Notes under the pieces: generated by a model
Told to the model about the DNA's origin: nothing
What the model saw: the letters and a program-made list of their open reading frames with translations, nothing else
Database searches by the model: none
Made by a program: the position numbers and the translations under genes
Part shown: positions 1-6,960 of the stretch, piece by piece
Layout: each line of letters starts with the position of its first letter
Position numbering within the stretch: the first letter of the stretch is position 1
Origin: Betaproteobacteria bacterium
GTDB lineage: Bacteria > Pseudomonadota > Gammaproteobacteria > Burkholderiales > Rhodocyclaceae
NCBI GenBank assembly: GCA_028065725.1
Contig: JAPTVL010000521.1
Coordinates: 1-8,417 of the forward strand
DNA length: 8,417 nt
Direction: 5' to 3'

Positions 1-290
1 ACGGTTTTCACCCCGTCGGCATCGCGGAACACCTTGAAAACCTTCTCCTTGACCGCGCTGGAACGGACAAAATCCTGGTAGGCCTTTTCCATCATGTCGC
101 GGCAGGTTTTAAGCGCTTCCGCTTCGTCGCAATCGGTGGACAGCTTCGCCTGCCGCAGATACTGGTGGAAGCGCTGCAGTATGTGCAGACGGTTCACATG
201 CACCACTGCGGGCTGGTATTCGACGGCGAAGAATTCCAGAAACTCTTCGGCAGTGGAAAGGTTTTTCAAGGCTTGCATCAATATTTCCAT
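1..290 (-). CDS. nifW: NifW, nitrogenase-stabilizing/protective protein (3' end outside window)
   Basis: NifW is a small cytoplasmic protein that associates with the MoFe protein and is thought to protect or stabilise it, particularly under oxygen stress. The minus strand reads 96 codons with no stop before the window edge; the family is usually about 105-115 residues, so most of the gene is present. The family pattern is clear: an N-terminal LSTAEEFLEFF segment (residues 11-21), then PAVVHVNRLHILQRFHQYL (27-45), and a charged helical C-terminal half. The ATG at 290 is chosen because GGGAG lies 8 nt upstream; a second in-frame ATG at 278 has no comparable ribosome site. It starts 18 nt after the nifV stop on the same strand, so it is probably co-transcribed from the nifV promoter. 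Identification rests on recognised family sequence, not on a search. Confidence 0.9.
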   Translation of the reverse strand, partial: MEILMQALKNLSTAEEFLEFFAVEYQPAVVHVNRLHILQRFHQYLRQAKLSTDCDEAEALKTCRDMMEKAYQDFVRSSAVKEKVFKVFRDADGVKT

Positions 291-308
291 TTCTTCGACT
301 CCCGGCAG

Positions 309-1445
309 TCAAACTTCAAGGCGCAATGGTGATCGCGTCGCGGTTTCCAGATATAACAGCTTCAGTTCCTCGACACTGGGCGCGTGTTTGAGCGACCCTG
401 CATATTGGCGAATGCGCGTCAGAATGCTGCCTGCCTGCAGTTCGTCGAGCATCATGCCCAAATCCGCATAAGCCCTGATCACCGCACTGCAACCCGAATG
501 CTTGCCCAGCACCATGCGGTGATGACGCCCCACTTCTTCTGGGTCGAAATTCTGGTAGTTGGGGCGGTGCTTGATCAAGCCGTCCACGTGGATGCCGGAT
601 TCATGGGTGAAAACGCCTTCGCCGACGATGCTCTTGTTGGCTGGCACCGGACGCCCAGAGGCCAGCGATACCAGATGCGAAATCTCCGGAAAACGCCGGC
701 TGTCGATCCCGCTCTCGATGCCATGCAGGTGGCGCAGCGCCATCACCGCCTCTTCCAGTGGGGCATTGCCGGCGCGCTCGCCCAGGCCGTTGACCGTGGT
801 GTTGATGTGCGTCGCGCCCGCCTTCACCGCCGCCAGCGTATTGGCGGTAGCGAGACCCAGGTCGTTGTGGGCGTGCATCTCGATTTCCATGTCCACGGTG
901 ACGCGCAAGGTGCGCAGAATTTCGTAGGTGGCGAACGGGTCCAGCACTCCCAGCGTGTCGGCGAAGCGGAAGCGGCGTGCACCCGCGTACTCGGCCGTTT
1001 CCGCCGCCTTGAGCAGAAAATCCGTATCGGCGCGGGAGGCATCTTCGGCACCGACGCACACCTCCATCCCCAAATCCAGGGCGGCCGGCACGAAGCGGCG
1101 TATGGCCCGCAACACCCACTCGCGGTCGCGCCTGAGTTTGTGCCCGATCTGCAGGTCGGACACCGGAATCGACAGGTTGACGATATCCACCCTGCATTTT
1201 GCCGCCGCCCGCAGATCCTCCTCGCACATCCTGCCCCACACCATCAAGCGGGCATCCAGCCCCTGGCCGGCAATGGCGCGTATGATCTCCTGCTCTTCCT
1301 CGCCCATCACCGGGATGCCGATTTCCAGCTCGGGCACGCCGGCCGATGACAAGGCGCGGGCGATGCCCATCTTCTCCTCGGCTGAGAAGGCGACGCCGGC
1401 GGTCTGCTCGCCATCGCGCAAAGTGGTGTCATTGACAGTAAGCAT
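309..1445 (-). CDS. nifV: NifV, homocitrate synthase
   Basis: NifV condenses acetyl-CoA with 2-oxoglutarate to give homocitrate, the organic ligand of the nitrogenase FeMo-cofactor. The 378-residue protein has the usual length and the DRE-TIM metallolyase marks of the family: [15 protein letters not shown] (6-20) with the catalytic R10-D11, the metal-binding [12 protein letters not shown] (191-202), the [18 protein letters not shown] signature (215-232) and [15 protein letters not shown] (275-289). A short C-terminal region with VLGKHSG (312-318) follows. It lacks the long regulatory C-terminus of leucine-pathway isopropylmalate synthases, which together with the nif setting favours NifV over LeuA. 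The ATG at 1445 is preceded by GAGGGA at a good distance. It is the first gene of a nifVW unit driven by the sigma-54 promoter at 1493-1507, so expression should depend on NifA. Confidence 0.95.
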   Translation of the reverse strand: MLTVNDTTLRDGEQTAGVAFSAEEKMGIARALSSAGVPELEIGIPVMGEEEQEIIRAIAGQGLDARLMVWGRMCEEDLRAAAKCRVDIVNLSIPVSDLQIGHKLRRDREWVLRAIRRFVPAALDLGMEVCVGAEDASRADTDFLLKAAETAEYAGARRFRFADTLGVLDPFATYEILRTLRVTVDMEIEMHAHNDLGLATANTLAAVKAGATHINTTVNGLGERAGNAPLEEAVMALRHLHGIESGIDSRRFPEISHLVSLASGRPVPANKSIVGEGVFTHESGIHVDGLIKHRPNYQNFDPEEVGRHHRMVLGKHSGCSAVIRAYADLGMMLDELQAGSILTRIRQYAGSLKHAPSVEELKLLYLETATRSPLRLEV

Positions 1446-1492
1446 GATGTCCCTCGTTCAAGCTACGATAATTGCTGCCTGACAGGGATAGA

Positions 1493-1507
1493 GCAAGCAG
1501 CGTGCCA
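1493..1507 (-). promoter_or_regulatory. Sigma-54 (-24/-12) promoter of nifVW
   Basis: Read on the minus strand the site is TGGCAC, five bases (GCTGC), then TTGC. This is an exact match to the TGGCAC-N5-TTGC consensus for RpoN promoters. The transcript would start near 1482, leaving a leader of roughly 35-40 nt before the nifV ATG at 1445. The aligned IHF-like and NifA sites farther upstream support it. Confidence 0.92.
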
Positions 1508-1537
1508 CCCTCGTCATGGCAACAATTTATTGTTGTT

Positions 1538-1550
1538 TTTCAAAAAATTA
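1538..1550 (+). promoter_or_regulatory. Putative IHF binding site between UAS and promoter
   Basis: The sequence TTTCAA-AAAA-TTA matches the IHF consensus WATCAANNNNTTR at all but one position (T for A at position 2) and sits in an AT-rich stretch. It lies between the NifA site (1603-1618) and the -24/-12 promoter (1493-1507), where IHF normally bends DNA to bring NifA to the RpoN polymerase. AT-rich sequence gives chance matches, so confidence is moderate. Confidence 0.6.
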
Positions 1551-1602
1551 AGGATATGCAGCAAAAAAACACGGAGGGGGGAAAGCCGACATAAAGCCAC
1601 TT

Positions 1603-1618
1603 TGTCAGGTTTGCGACA
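1603..1618 (-). promoter_or_regulatory. NifA upstream activator sequence (TGT-N10-ACA)
   Basis: TGT, ten bases, ACA is the exact dyad recognised by the enhancer-binding protein NifA. Its near edge is about 95 bp upstream of the -24 element of the nifV promoter, within the usual 80-150 bp range. It is the only TGT-N10-ACA match seen in this intergenic region. It also lies about 150 bp upstream of the divergent kdpD-like gene, but no RpoN promoter faces that way. Confidence 0.85.
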
Positions 1619-1666
1619 AGAGATGCAGCATCGCCGCCAGGATTGGCCAAAAACTGGCGACTACGA

Positions 1667-1709
1667 CTTTTTTACAACATTTTTATTCCAACAAGGCCAC
1701 AATTTTCAC
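1667..1709 (+). promoter_or_regulatory. Phased T-tracts, candidate KdpE-like operator
   Basis: Three similar ten-base units begin with C and carry a T-tract: CTTTTTTACA at 1667, CATTTTTATT at 1678 and CAATTTTCAC at 1700. Their starts are offset by 11 and 22 bp, i.e. the same face of the helix. OmpR/PhoB-family regulators bind direct half-sites at 11-bp steps, and the E. coli KdpE operator, as I recall it, is a similar T-rich stretch ending in TTTACA. The position just upstream of the potassium operon suits autoregulation by the encoded KdpE-like protein. This is an inference from spacing and resemblance. Confidence 0.35.
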
Positions 1710-1713
1710 GGGG

Positions 1714-1741
1714 TTTACAGAGGCCAGCCTAAACTGCTAAT
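1714..1741 (+). promoter_or_regulatory. Weak candidate sigma-70 promoter for the kdpD-kdpE-kup operon
   Basis: TTTACA at 1714-1719 matches five of six bases of the -35 consensus. After a 16-bp spacer comes GCTAAT at 1736-1741, matching four of six bases of the -10 consensus. A transcript would start about 20 nt before the ATG at 1769 and include the AGGGA ribosome site at 1756-1760. The poor -10 would suit an activated promoter, with the T-tracts immediately upstream. No better sigma-70 pair was found by eye. Confidence 0.3.
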
Positions 1742-1751
1742 CAAGCAGTTT
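1731..1751. repeat. Perfect 8-bp inverted repeat upstream of the kdpD-like gene
   Basis: AAACTGCT and AGCAGTTT form a perfect dyad separated by AATCA. It overlaps the candidate -10 and lies 4 nt before the AGGGA ribosome site of the kdpD-like gene. It could be an operator for a dimeric repressor or an mRNA hairpin near the ribosome site. It is a poor terminator because the stem is short, half AT, and followed by only a brief pyrimidine run. Confidence 0.5.
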
Positions 1752-1768
1752 CTTCAGGGAACGCAAGA

Positions 1769-3301
1769 ATGAATACCGATTTGCCTGTGCCATCTACCCG
1801 TGCCGCCTCTCCAAAAGGATATGGCTGGACGCTGGTTGCCTGCGTAATCACGACCCTCATCGCCACGCCGCTCAGGGAGCATCTCGACCTCACCAACATC
1901 GTCATGCTGTTCCTGCTGACGGTGCTGCTGGTCGCGGTGAAATTCGGCCGCGGGCCGGCGGTACTGGCGGCATTCCTCAGCGTCGCCCTGTTCGACTTCT
2001 TTTTTGTGCCGCCACGTCTTTCGTTCACGGTCAACGACGTCCAGTATCTGGTGACATTTGCCGTCATGCTCGCGGTCGCCCTGATCACTGGCCAGCTCGC
2101 CGCCGGCCTACGCCGGCAGGCCGACATCGCCTCCCTCAAGGAGCAGCAAACCCGGGCACTTTATGAAATGGCGCGGGACCTGGCCGGAGCGCTGACCATC
2201 GGGCAGGTTTCCGACATCGTCCGCCGCTTTCTGCTCGACGGGTTCGCTCTGGATGCGGCGCTGCTCCTGCCCGATGAACAAGACAGCCTGAAACCGACCG
2301 CCCAATTGGATAGCCGGCTTCATATCGAGCAGCGCTTCGCGCTGATCGCCTTCGATCAAGGCGAGCCGGTCGAGGACTACATGCTGTCGGGGTATGGCTA
2401 CGGGGCGTGCTACTTCCCGCTCAAGGCGCCGATGAAAGTACGCGGCGTGATCGTCTTCGTCCCCAACAGCCGGAATCCTGACGCGGTACGGGAACAAAAA
2501 CCGCTGCTGGCGACCCTCTCGTCGGTGGTCGCCATCGCCGTGGAGCGCCTGCATTACGTGGAGGTGGCCCAATCCACCCAGGTGCAAATCGTATCCGAGC
2601 GGCTGCGCAGCTCGATTCTCTCCGCCCTGTCCCACGACCTGCGCACGCCGCTCACCGCCCTGGTGGGGCTGGCTGATTCGCTAACGCTGGCCAGGCCGCC
2701 GCTTCCCGCCGAGACCCTGGAAACGGCAGAGGCCATCCGCGAACAGGCGCTGCGTCTCTCCAGCCTGGTCGGAAATCTTTTGGACATGGCCCGCCTCCAT
2801 GCCGGCCGCGTCACGCTACGCAAGGAATGGCAACTGATCGAGGAAGTGGTCGGGGCGAGCATCCAGCTGCTGGGGCGCAGCCTGGCGAACCACCAGGTCC
2901 GTGTCGTGCTGCCCAAGGACATGCCTCTGGTCGAGTTCGACGCGATATTGATCGAGCGGGTGTTCTGCAACCTGCTGGAAAATGCGGCCAAATATGCGCC
3001 GCCCGGCTCTTTGATCGAAATCGCGGGAAATGCGCAAGGGGGAAGCGTCGAAGTCTCCGTTTGCGACCAAGGACCTGGCTTTCCTCCAGTCAAGCAGCAC
3101 GCCCTGTTCGAGATGTTCGTGCGCGGCGTTCCCGAATCGGCGCCCCCCGGCGTCGGGCTCGGTCTGGCGATCTGCCAGGCGATTATCGATGCGCACGGCG
3201 GGACGATACATGCGGCGAACAGGCCGGAAGGCGGCGCCTGCGTGAGGTTCACCCTGCCGAGCGGCACGCCGCCCACGGTTGAAGAGGAGAGCGGAACATG
3301 A
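1769..3301 (+). CDS. KdpD-like sensor histidine kinase lacking the N-terminal KdpD/USP domains
   Basis: This is a membrane histidine kinase that probably phosphorylates the KdpE-like regulator encoded next to it. The 510 residues correspond to the C-terminal half of KdpD (E. coli KdpD is about 894). There are four closely spaced membrane segments of the KdpD type (about 19-34, 42-58, 64-80 and 92-112), with the typical FDFFFVPPRLSFTVND stretch at 75-90. A GAF-like region (about 130-260) follows. The dimerisation helix has SALSHDLRTPL with phospho-acceptor H289. The ATPase domain shows NLLENAAKYA (401-410), DQGPG (433-437) and GVGLGLAI (461-468). The N-terminal cytoplasmic KdpD domain with its Walker motifs and the USP domain are absent, and the upstream 323 bp show no trace of them. 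The start has AGGGA 8 nt upstream. Its stop overlaps the next start (ATGA), indicating coupled translation. Confidence 0.9.
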   Translation: MNTDLPVPSTRAASPKGYGWTLVACVITTLIATPLREHLDLTNIVMLFLLTVLLVAVKFGRGPAVLAAFLSVALFDFFFVPPRLSFTVNDVQYLVTFAVMLAVALITGQLAAGLRRQADIASLKEQQTRALYEMARDLAGALTIGQVSDIVRRFLLDGFALDAALLLPDEQDSLKPTAQLDSRLHIEQRFALIAFDQGEPVEDYMLSGYGYGACYFPLKAPMKVRGVIVFVPNSRNPDAVREQKPLLATLSSVVAIAVERLHYVEVAQSTQVQIVSERLRSSILSALSHDLRTPLTALVGLADSLTLARPPLPAETLETAEAIREQALRLSSLVGNLLDMARLHAGRVTLRKEWQLIEEVVGASIQLLGRSLANHQVRVVLPKDMPLVEFDAILIERVFCNLLENAAKYAPPGSLIEIAGNAQGGSVEVSVCDQGPGFPPVKQHALFEMFVRGVPESAPPGVGLGLAICQAIIDAHGGTIHAANRPEGGACVRFTLPSGTPPTVEEESGT

Positions 3302-3984
3302 GTGAAATCTCTCCCAGCGTCGTCGTCGAAGACGAGAAGCAAATTCGCCGCTTCGTCCGTTCCGCGCTAGAGGCCGAAGGCTGCCGCGTATTCGAGGCGG
3401 AAAGCGGCAAGCAGGGGCTGGTCGAAGCGGGCACCCGCAAGCCCGACTTGATCGTTCTCGATCTCGGCCTGCCCGATCTCGATGGCGTCGAATTCATCCA
3501 AGACCTGCGCGGCTGGTCCGCGGTGCCGATCCTGATCCTGTCGGCGCGCTCCACCGAGAACGACAAGATCGTCGCGCTGGACGCCGGGGCGGACGATTAC
3601 CTGACCAAACCCTTCGGCGTCGGCGAGCTGCTCGCCCGCGTGCGCGCACTCCTGCGGCGGCAAGGCAAAAGCAGCGAGGGCAGCCCCGTGGTTTCGTTCG
3701 GCGATGTCCAGGCCGACCTTTCCAAACGTGCTGTCACACGCAGCGGCGAACCTGTCCACCTCACGCAAATCGAATACCGCCTGCTCGCCCTCCTGATGGC
3801 CAATCCGGGCAAGGTCCTGACCCATCGCCATCTGCTGCGCGAGGTCTGGGGACCGTCCTTCATCGAGAGTAACCATTACCTGCGAATCTACGTCGGACGC
3901 CTGCGCCAGAAGCTGGAAGCCGACCCCGCCCAGCCCAAGCACATCCTGACCGAGACCGGCGTGGGCTACCGTTTCCAATCTTAA
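3298..3984 (+). CDS. kdpE: KdpE-like response regulator (OmpR/PhoB family)
   Basis: This is a cytoplasmic transcription factor, the likely partner of the kinase whose gene it overlaps by 4 bp. The receiver domain (about 8-120) has all key residues: acidic pair E11-D12, phospho-acceptor D55 in IVLDLGLPDLDG, S82 and K104 in YLTKPF. A C-terminal winged-helix domain (about 130-225) ends in the family pattern LRIYVGRLRQKLEADPAQP followed by TETGVGYRF. The sequence resembles KdpE more than other OmpR-family members, for example IRRFVRSALEAEG and ESNHYLRIYVGRLRQKLE. Length (228 residues) is normal. The kup gene starts 17 nt after its stop, so Kup is the obvious candidate target. No kdpFABC genes are present in the window. 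The phased T-tracts at 1667-1709 are a candidate binding site. Confidence 0.9.
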   Translation: MSEISPSVVVEDEKQIRRFVRSALEAEGCRVFEAESGKQGLVEAGTRKPDLIVLDLGLPDLDGVEFIQDLRGWSAVPILILSARSTENDKIVALDAGADDYLTKPFGVGELLARVRALLRRQGKSSEGSPVVSFGDVQADLSKRAVTRSGEPVHLTQIEYRLLALLMANPGKVLTHRHLLREVWGPSFIESNHYLRIYVGRLRQKLEADPAQPKHILTETGVGYRFQS

Positions 3985-4001
3985 TCCAACCCGGTGAACC
4001 C

Positions 4002-5879
4002 ATGACCCAAGATGCTCATCAAGACCAACGCCTGGCCCCCCTGGCCTTGGCCGCCCTGGGAATCGTCTACGGCGACATCGGCACCAGTCCGCTGTACGCC
4101 ATCAAAGAGGTGTTCGTCGGGGCGCATCCGGTGCCGATTACGCCGGAAAACATCCTCGGCATTCTTTCCCTGGTGTTCTGGACGCTGGTGATCGTGGTGT
4201 CGATCAAGTATGTTGCTTTCATCATGCGCGCCGACAACCACAGCGAAGGCGGCATCATGGCGCTGATGGCGTTGACCCTGCGCAAGGCCGAGAGCCAGCG
4301 CGGGCGGGCAGCGATCATGCTGGCAGGCATCGTTGGCGCGGCGCTATTCTACGGTGACGGCGTGATCACCCCGGCGATCTCGGTGCTGTCCGCGGTCGAG
4401 GGGCTGGAGGTGGCCACCCCTGCGCTCAATGCCTACGTGATCCCGCTCACTATCGGCGTGCTGATCGCCCTGTTCGCTTTCCAGCGCAAGGGCACAGCCG
4501 GCATCGGCGCCCTGTTCGGGCCAGTGGTGTGCGTCTGGTTCGGCGCCCTCGCCGTTTTGGGGATCGTCAATATTCTGGCCGAGCCCAGCGTAATCAAAGC
4601 GCTGAGCCCGACGTATGCCCTGAGCTTCTTCCTGTCCAGCCCCAGGATTGGCTTTCTCGCTCTGGGCGGGGTGTTTCTGGTCGCAACCGGCAGCGAGGCG
4701 CTGTATGCCGACATGGGGCATTTCGGCCGTAGTCCCATCCAGCTTGCCTGGTTTGCCGTTGCCCTGCCGGCCCTGGTGCTCAACTATTTCGGCCAGGGTG
4801 CCTTGCTGATCCACAACCCGGCTGCGATCCAGAATCCGTTTTACCTGCTGGCGCCTGACTGGGCGCTCTATCCCTTGGTCGCCCTGGCCACGGTGGCCAC
4901 GGTGATCGCCTCGCAGGCGGTGATCTCCGGCGCATTCTCGATCACCCGGCAGGCGATCCAGCTCGGCTATTCGCCGCGCATGGAAGTGCAACACACTTCG
5001 GAGATGGAGATCGGCCAGATCTACATGCCAGTGATCAACTGGACCCTGTTTATCGCCGTGGTCGCACTGGTGCTGGGTTTCCGCACTTCCACCAGCATGG
5101 CGGCGGCCTACGGCATTGCCGTATCCAGCACGATGGTGATCACCACCGCGCTCGCCTTTATCGTGGTGCGCCACCAGTGGGGCTGGGGCTGGATCAGGAG
5201 CGGACTGCTGATCGCGTTCTTCCTGGCGATCGACCTCGCCTTCTTCGCCGCAAATGCCACCAAGATCGAGGATGGCGGCTGGTTCCCACTGGTATTCGGT
5301 CTCGGCGTCTTCACCTTGATGAGCACCTGGAAACTCGGGCGCGAACTCTTGCGGACCCGCATGGAGGGTGAAGCCATCGCCCTTGATCCCTTCGTCCAGG
5401 GCCTGGACTCCGGTCCGATAACGCGGGTGCCGCGCACGGCGGTGTTCCTGTCCGGCAACCCCGACGCCGTACCCCATGCCCTGTTGCACAACCTGAAACA
5501 CAACATGGTGCTACACGAACGCGTTGCCATCGTGACCGTGCAGGTGGAAGACGTGCCCCACGTCCCGGAAATCGACTGGGTCGAGGTACGAGCCTTGCCG
5601 AACAATTTCTACCGCATTATCGTTCGCTACGGTTTCAAGGACGACCCCGACATACCCAGGGCCCTGGAGCGTTGCGCACAATACGGCATCACCTTCGACC
5701 CGATGACGACCTCGTTCTTCCTCGGCCGCGAAACCCTGATTCCCAAGCTGGGTACCGAAATGCCGCTGTGGCGCGAAAAGCTGTTCATCGCGATGTTCCG
5801 CAACGCCGGCAGCGCGGCCAGCTTCTTCAACATCCCGCCGAATCGGGTGGTGGAGATGGGAACGCAGGTGGTGCTTTGA
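4002..5879 (+). CDS. kup: Kup/TrkD-family potassium uptake permease
   Basis: Kup is an inner-membrane potassium transporter, probably a proton symporter. The 625 residues match the usual family length. The first membrane segment carries LGIVYGDIGTSPLYAIKE (19-36), including the conserved aspartate D25. A second hallmark, YGDGVITPAISVLSAVEGLEV, spans about 117-137. About twelve hydrophobic segments cover the first roughly 430 residues. The C-terminal part (about 450-625) is a cytoplasmic domain with the family's conserved HNLKHNMVLHERV and TSFFLGRETLIP. The ribosome site is modest (GGTGA 6 nt before the ATG). It is the last gene of the kdpD-kdpE-kup unit, pointing to two-component control of potassium uptake. 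Its stop lies 9 bp from the convergent nifQ stop, and no clear intrinsic terminator is visible. Confidence 0.96.
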   Translation: MTQDAHQDQRLAPLALAALGIVYGDIGTSPLYAIKEVFVGAHPVPITPENILGILSLVFWTLVIVVSIKYVAFIMRADNHSEGGIMALMALTLRKAESQRGRAAIMLAGIVGAALFYGDGVITPAISVLSAVEGLEVATPALNAYVIPLTIGVLIALFAFQRKGTAGIGALFGPVVCVWFGALAVLGIVNILAEPSVIKALSPTYALSFFLSSPRIGFLALGGVFLVATGSEALYADMGHFGRSPIQLAWFAVALPALVLNYFGQGALLIHNPAAIQNPFYLLAPDWALYPLVALATVATVIASQAVISGAFSITRQAIQLGYSPRMEVQHTSEMEIGQIYMPVINWTLFIAVVALVLGFRTSTSMAAAYGIAVSSTMVITTALAFIVVRHQWGWGWIRSGLLIAFFLAIDLAFFAANATKIEDGGWFPLVFGLGVFTLMSTWKLGRELLRTRMEGEAIALDPFVQGLDSGPITRVPRTAVFLSGNPDAVPHALLHNLKHNMVLHERVAIVTVQVEDVPHVPEIDWVEVRALPNNFYRIIVRYGFKDDPDIPRALERCAQYGITFDPMTTSFFLGRETLIPKLGTEMPLWREKLFIAMFRNAGSAASFFNIPPNRVVEMGTQVVL

Positions 5880-5888
5880 GGGAATCGG

Positions 5889-6437
5889 CTATTCTTCTGG
5901 GCCGAAACAGCTGGAATAATCGGCGCACACCCGGCAGCTCGGTGCGCGACAGGCATTGACGTCGGCACGCTCGCACAACTGCTTGTAAAAAAATTTCTTC
6001 CACTTCATGTTGCCGGTGTTACGGGCGTACAGGGAGGGAAAGCGGGTTTTCAGCAGGTCGGAGAGTTCCTGGCGGTTAGCCAGCCCCAGGTCCTGCCACA
6101 GGTGGTTGCCGCCCAGGCATGCCGCCGCGACTGCGCTGGCGAGCCAGGCAGTCTCGTCGCTGCCGTCGCTGCGGTGATCGAGCAGAAGGTGCAGCAAATC
6201 GTCGTATTCGTCGGCGCGCAGGGCCAGGCAGCCGGCCTCCGCTGCCAGCTCCGGCAAGTCGTTGGCGGCCGGGAAATAACGCGCCAGCAGCGCCTGGAAG
6301 GCAACCGCATCGAGACCCAGCGGGCGCGCCTGGGGCAATGCGCCCCGCGACGTTTCCAGCGCCCCGGCGAAGGCGCGGGTCGCCGGATCGGCAGGGTTTT
6401 CGGCGGCCAGCATCAGCCTGTTTTGAAGCGCGCCCAT
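5889..6437 (-). CDS. nifQ: NifQ, molybdenum donor for FeMo-co synthesis
   Basis: NifQ is an iron-sulfur protein that delivers molybdenum to the NifEN/NifH machinery. The 182-residue protein has the family's C-terminal cluster motif C163-x4-C168-x2-C171-x5-C177, preceded by MKWKKFFYKQLCE (144-156) with another cysteine, C155. The N-terminal two thirds are helical with the typical NHLWQDLGL (111-119). The ATG at 6437 lies one base after the fdxB stop. No good ribosome site is present, so translation is probably coupled to fdxB. It is the last gene of the nifN-to-nifQ operon and runs convergently into kup. Confidence 0.93.
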   Translation of the reverse strand: MGALQNRLMLAAENPADPATRAFAGALETSRGALPQARPLGLDAVAFQALLARYFPAANDLPELAAEAGCLALRADEYDDLLHLLLDHRSDGSDETAWLASAVAAACLGGNHLWQDLGLANRQELSDLLKTRFPSLYARNTGNMKWKKFFYKQLCERADVNACRAPSCRVCADYSSCFGPEE

Positions 6438-6438
6438 A

Positions 6439-6744
6439 TCAAATCGCCAGCGCCTCGTGGCTATAGCACTTCTTCGGGCAGATCTTGGCGCAAGCCTCGC
6501 AGCCGATGCAGTTCTTTTCGTTGGCGACGGTCATCACTTTCTTCTCGTACTCATCGTCGTCATCCTCGTCCGCATCCACCGCGATCAGCTCGCCTTCGTC
6601 GTCCATGCCCATCAGCTGCAGCACCTCGCGCCCGCAGACCTTGAAGCAGCGGCCGCAGCCGATGCATTTATCCCGGTTGATGTCCTTGACGAACTTGGGA
6701 ATCCAGGCACGCCCATCCGGCATCACTACCGTCGCAAAAGCCAT
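6439..6744 (-). CDS. fdxB: FdxB, nif-specific ferredoxin III (2x[4Fe-4S])
   Basis: This is a small cytoplasmic ferredoxin that probably supplies electrons for nitrogenase or cofactor assembly. The 101 residues hold two cluster-binding motifs: C27-x2-C30-x2-C33-x3-C37, followed by Gly instead of the usual Pro, and C79-x2-C82-x2-C85-x3-C89-Pro. An extra cysteine, C93, follows. A strongly acidic insert (residues 57-67, mostly Asp and Glu) separates the motifs, as in nif-specific ferredoxin III, and distinguishes it from ordinary bacterial ferredoxins. The ATG at 6744 has AAGGAG 6 nt upstream, the strongest ribosome site in the operon, and starts one base after the preceding stop. Confidence 0.92.
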   Translation of the reverse strand: MAFATVVMPDGRAWIPKFVKDINRDKCIGCGRCFKVCGREVLQLMGMDDEGELIAVDADEDDDDEYEKKVMTVANEKNCIGCEACAKICPKKCYSHEALAI

Positions 6745-6745
6745 T

Positions 6746-6934
6746 TCACGCTCCTTTCAGTTTCATGCGCGCCTCGGTTAGCGCCTTGTATGCTTCGTAA
6801 GTCCTGGCCGCTACTGCGGGGATACTCTCCCAATTGACCGGCAGCTCTTCGGACAGGTCGTGCAAGTCCATCTTGAGCTGGGTCGCCTGGGCATTCAGCT
6901 TCTTGACCTGCGCTTTCAATTCTTCTTCGCTCAT
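6746..6934 (-). CDS. Rop-like / CCE_0567-family nif-associated small protein
   Basis: This 62-residue protein of the nif-associated Rop-like family (PF05082, CCE_0567 type) has no firmly known function. Most of the chain reads as two charged helices, [22 protein letters not shown] and [19 protein letters not shown], joined around [10 protein letters not shown], consistent with a helical hairpin that dimerises. The gene regularly sits between the DUF269 gene and fdxB in proteobacterial nif operons, as it does here. I chose the ATG at 6934 because AAGGA lies 8 nt upstream. A longer in-frame reading from a GTG at 6961 would start inside the foldback repeat and add residues not typical of the family. 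Confidence 0.87.
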   Translation of the reverse strand: MSEEELKAQVKKLNAQATQLKMDLHDLSEELPVNWESIPAVAARTYEAYKALTEARMKLKGA

Positions 6935-6960
6935 CGTGTATTCCTTCAAAATCTTCTTCA

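Noticed and set aside
637..655. TGGCAC inside nifV as a plus-strand sigma-54 promoter
   Set aside because: The -12 element is missing (GCCC instead of TTGC), and no gene on that strand follows.
384..1349. Long open frame antisense to nifV (321 codons)
   Set aside because: It lies wholly over a well-identified gene, has no recognisable domain and is rich in His, Arg and Gln, as expected from the reverse reading of GC-rich codons.
1530..1772. 80-codon plus-strand frame between nifV and the kdpD-like gene
   Set aside because: It starts at a TTG without a ribosome site, runs through the IHF, NifA and T-tract sites, and its product is basic and unlike any known family.
4344..5501. Long open frame antisense to kup (385 codons)
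   Set aside because: It is a shadow of the kup codons, with low-complexity His/Gln/Gly/Arg composition and no family sequence; a real membrane transporter occupies the other strand.
5890..5918. Inverted TATTC/GAATA pair near the nifQ end as a terminator
   Set aside because: The stem is short and interrupted, with no T-run on either side.
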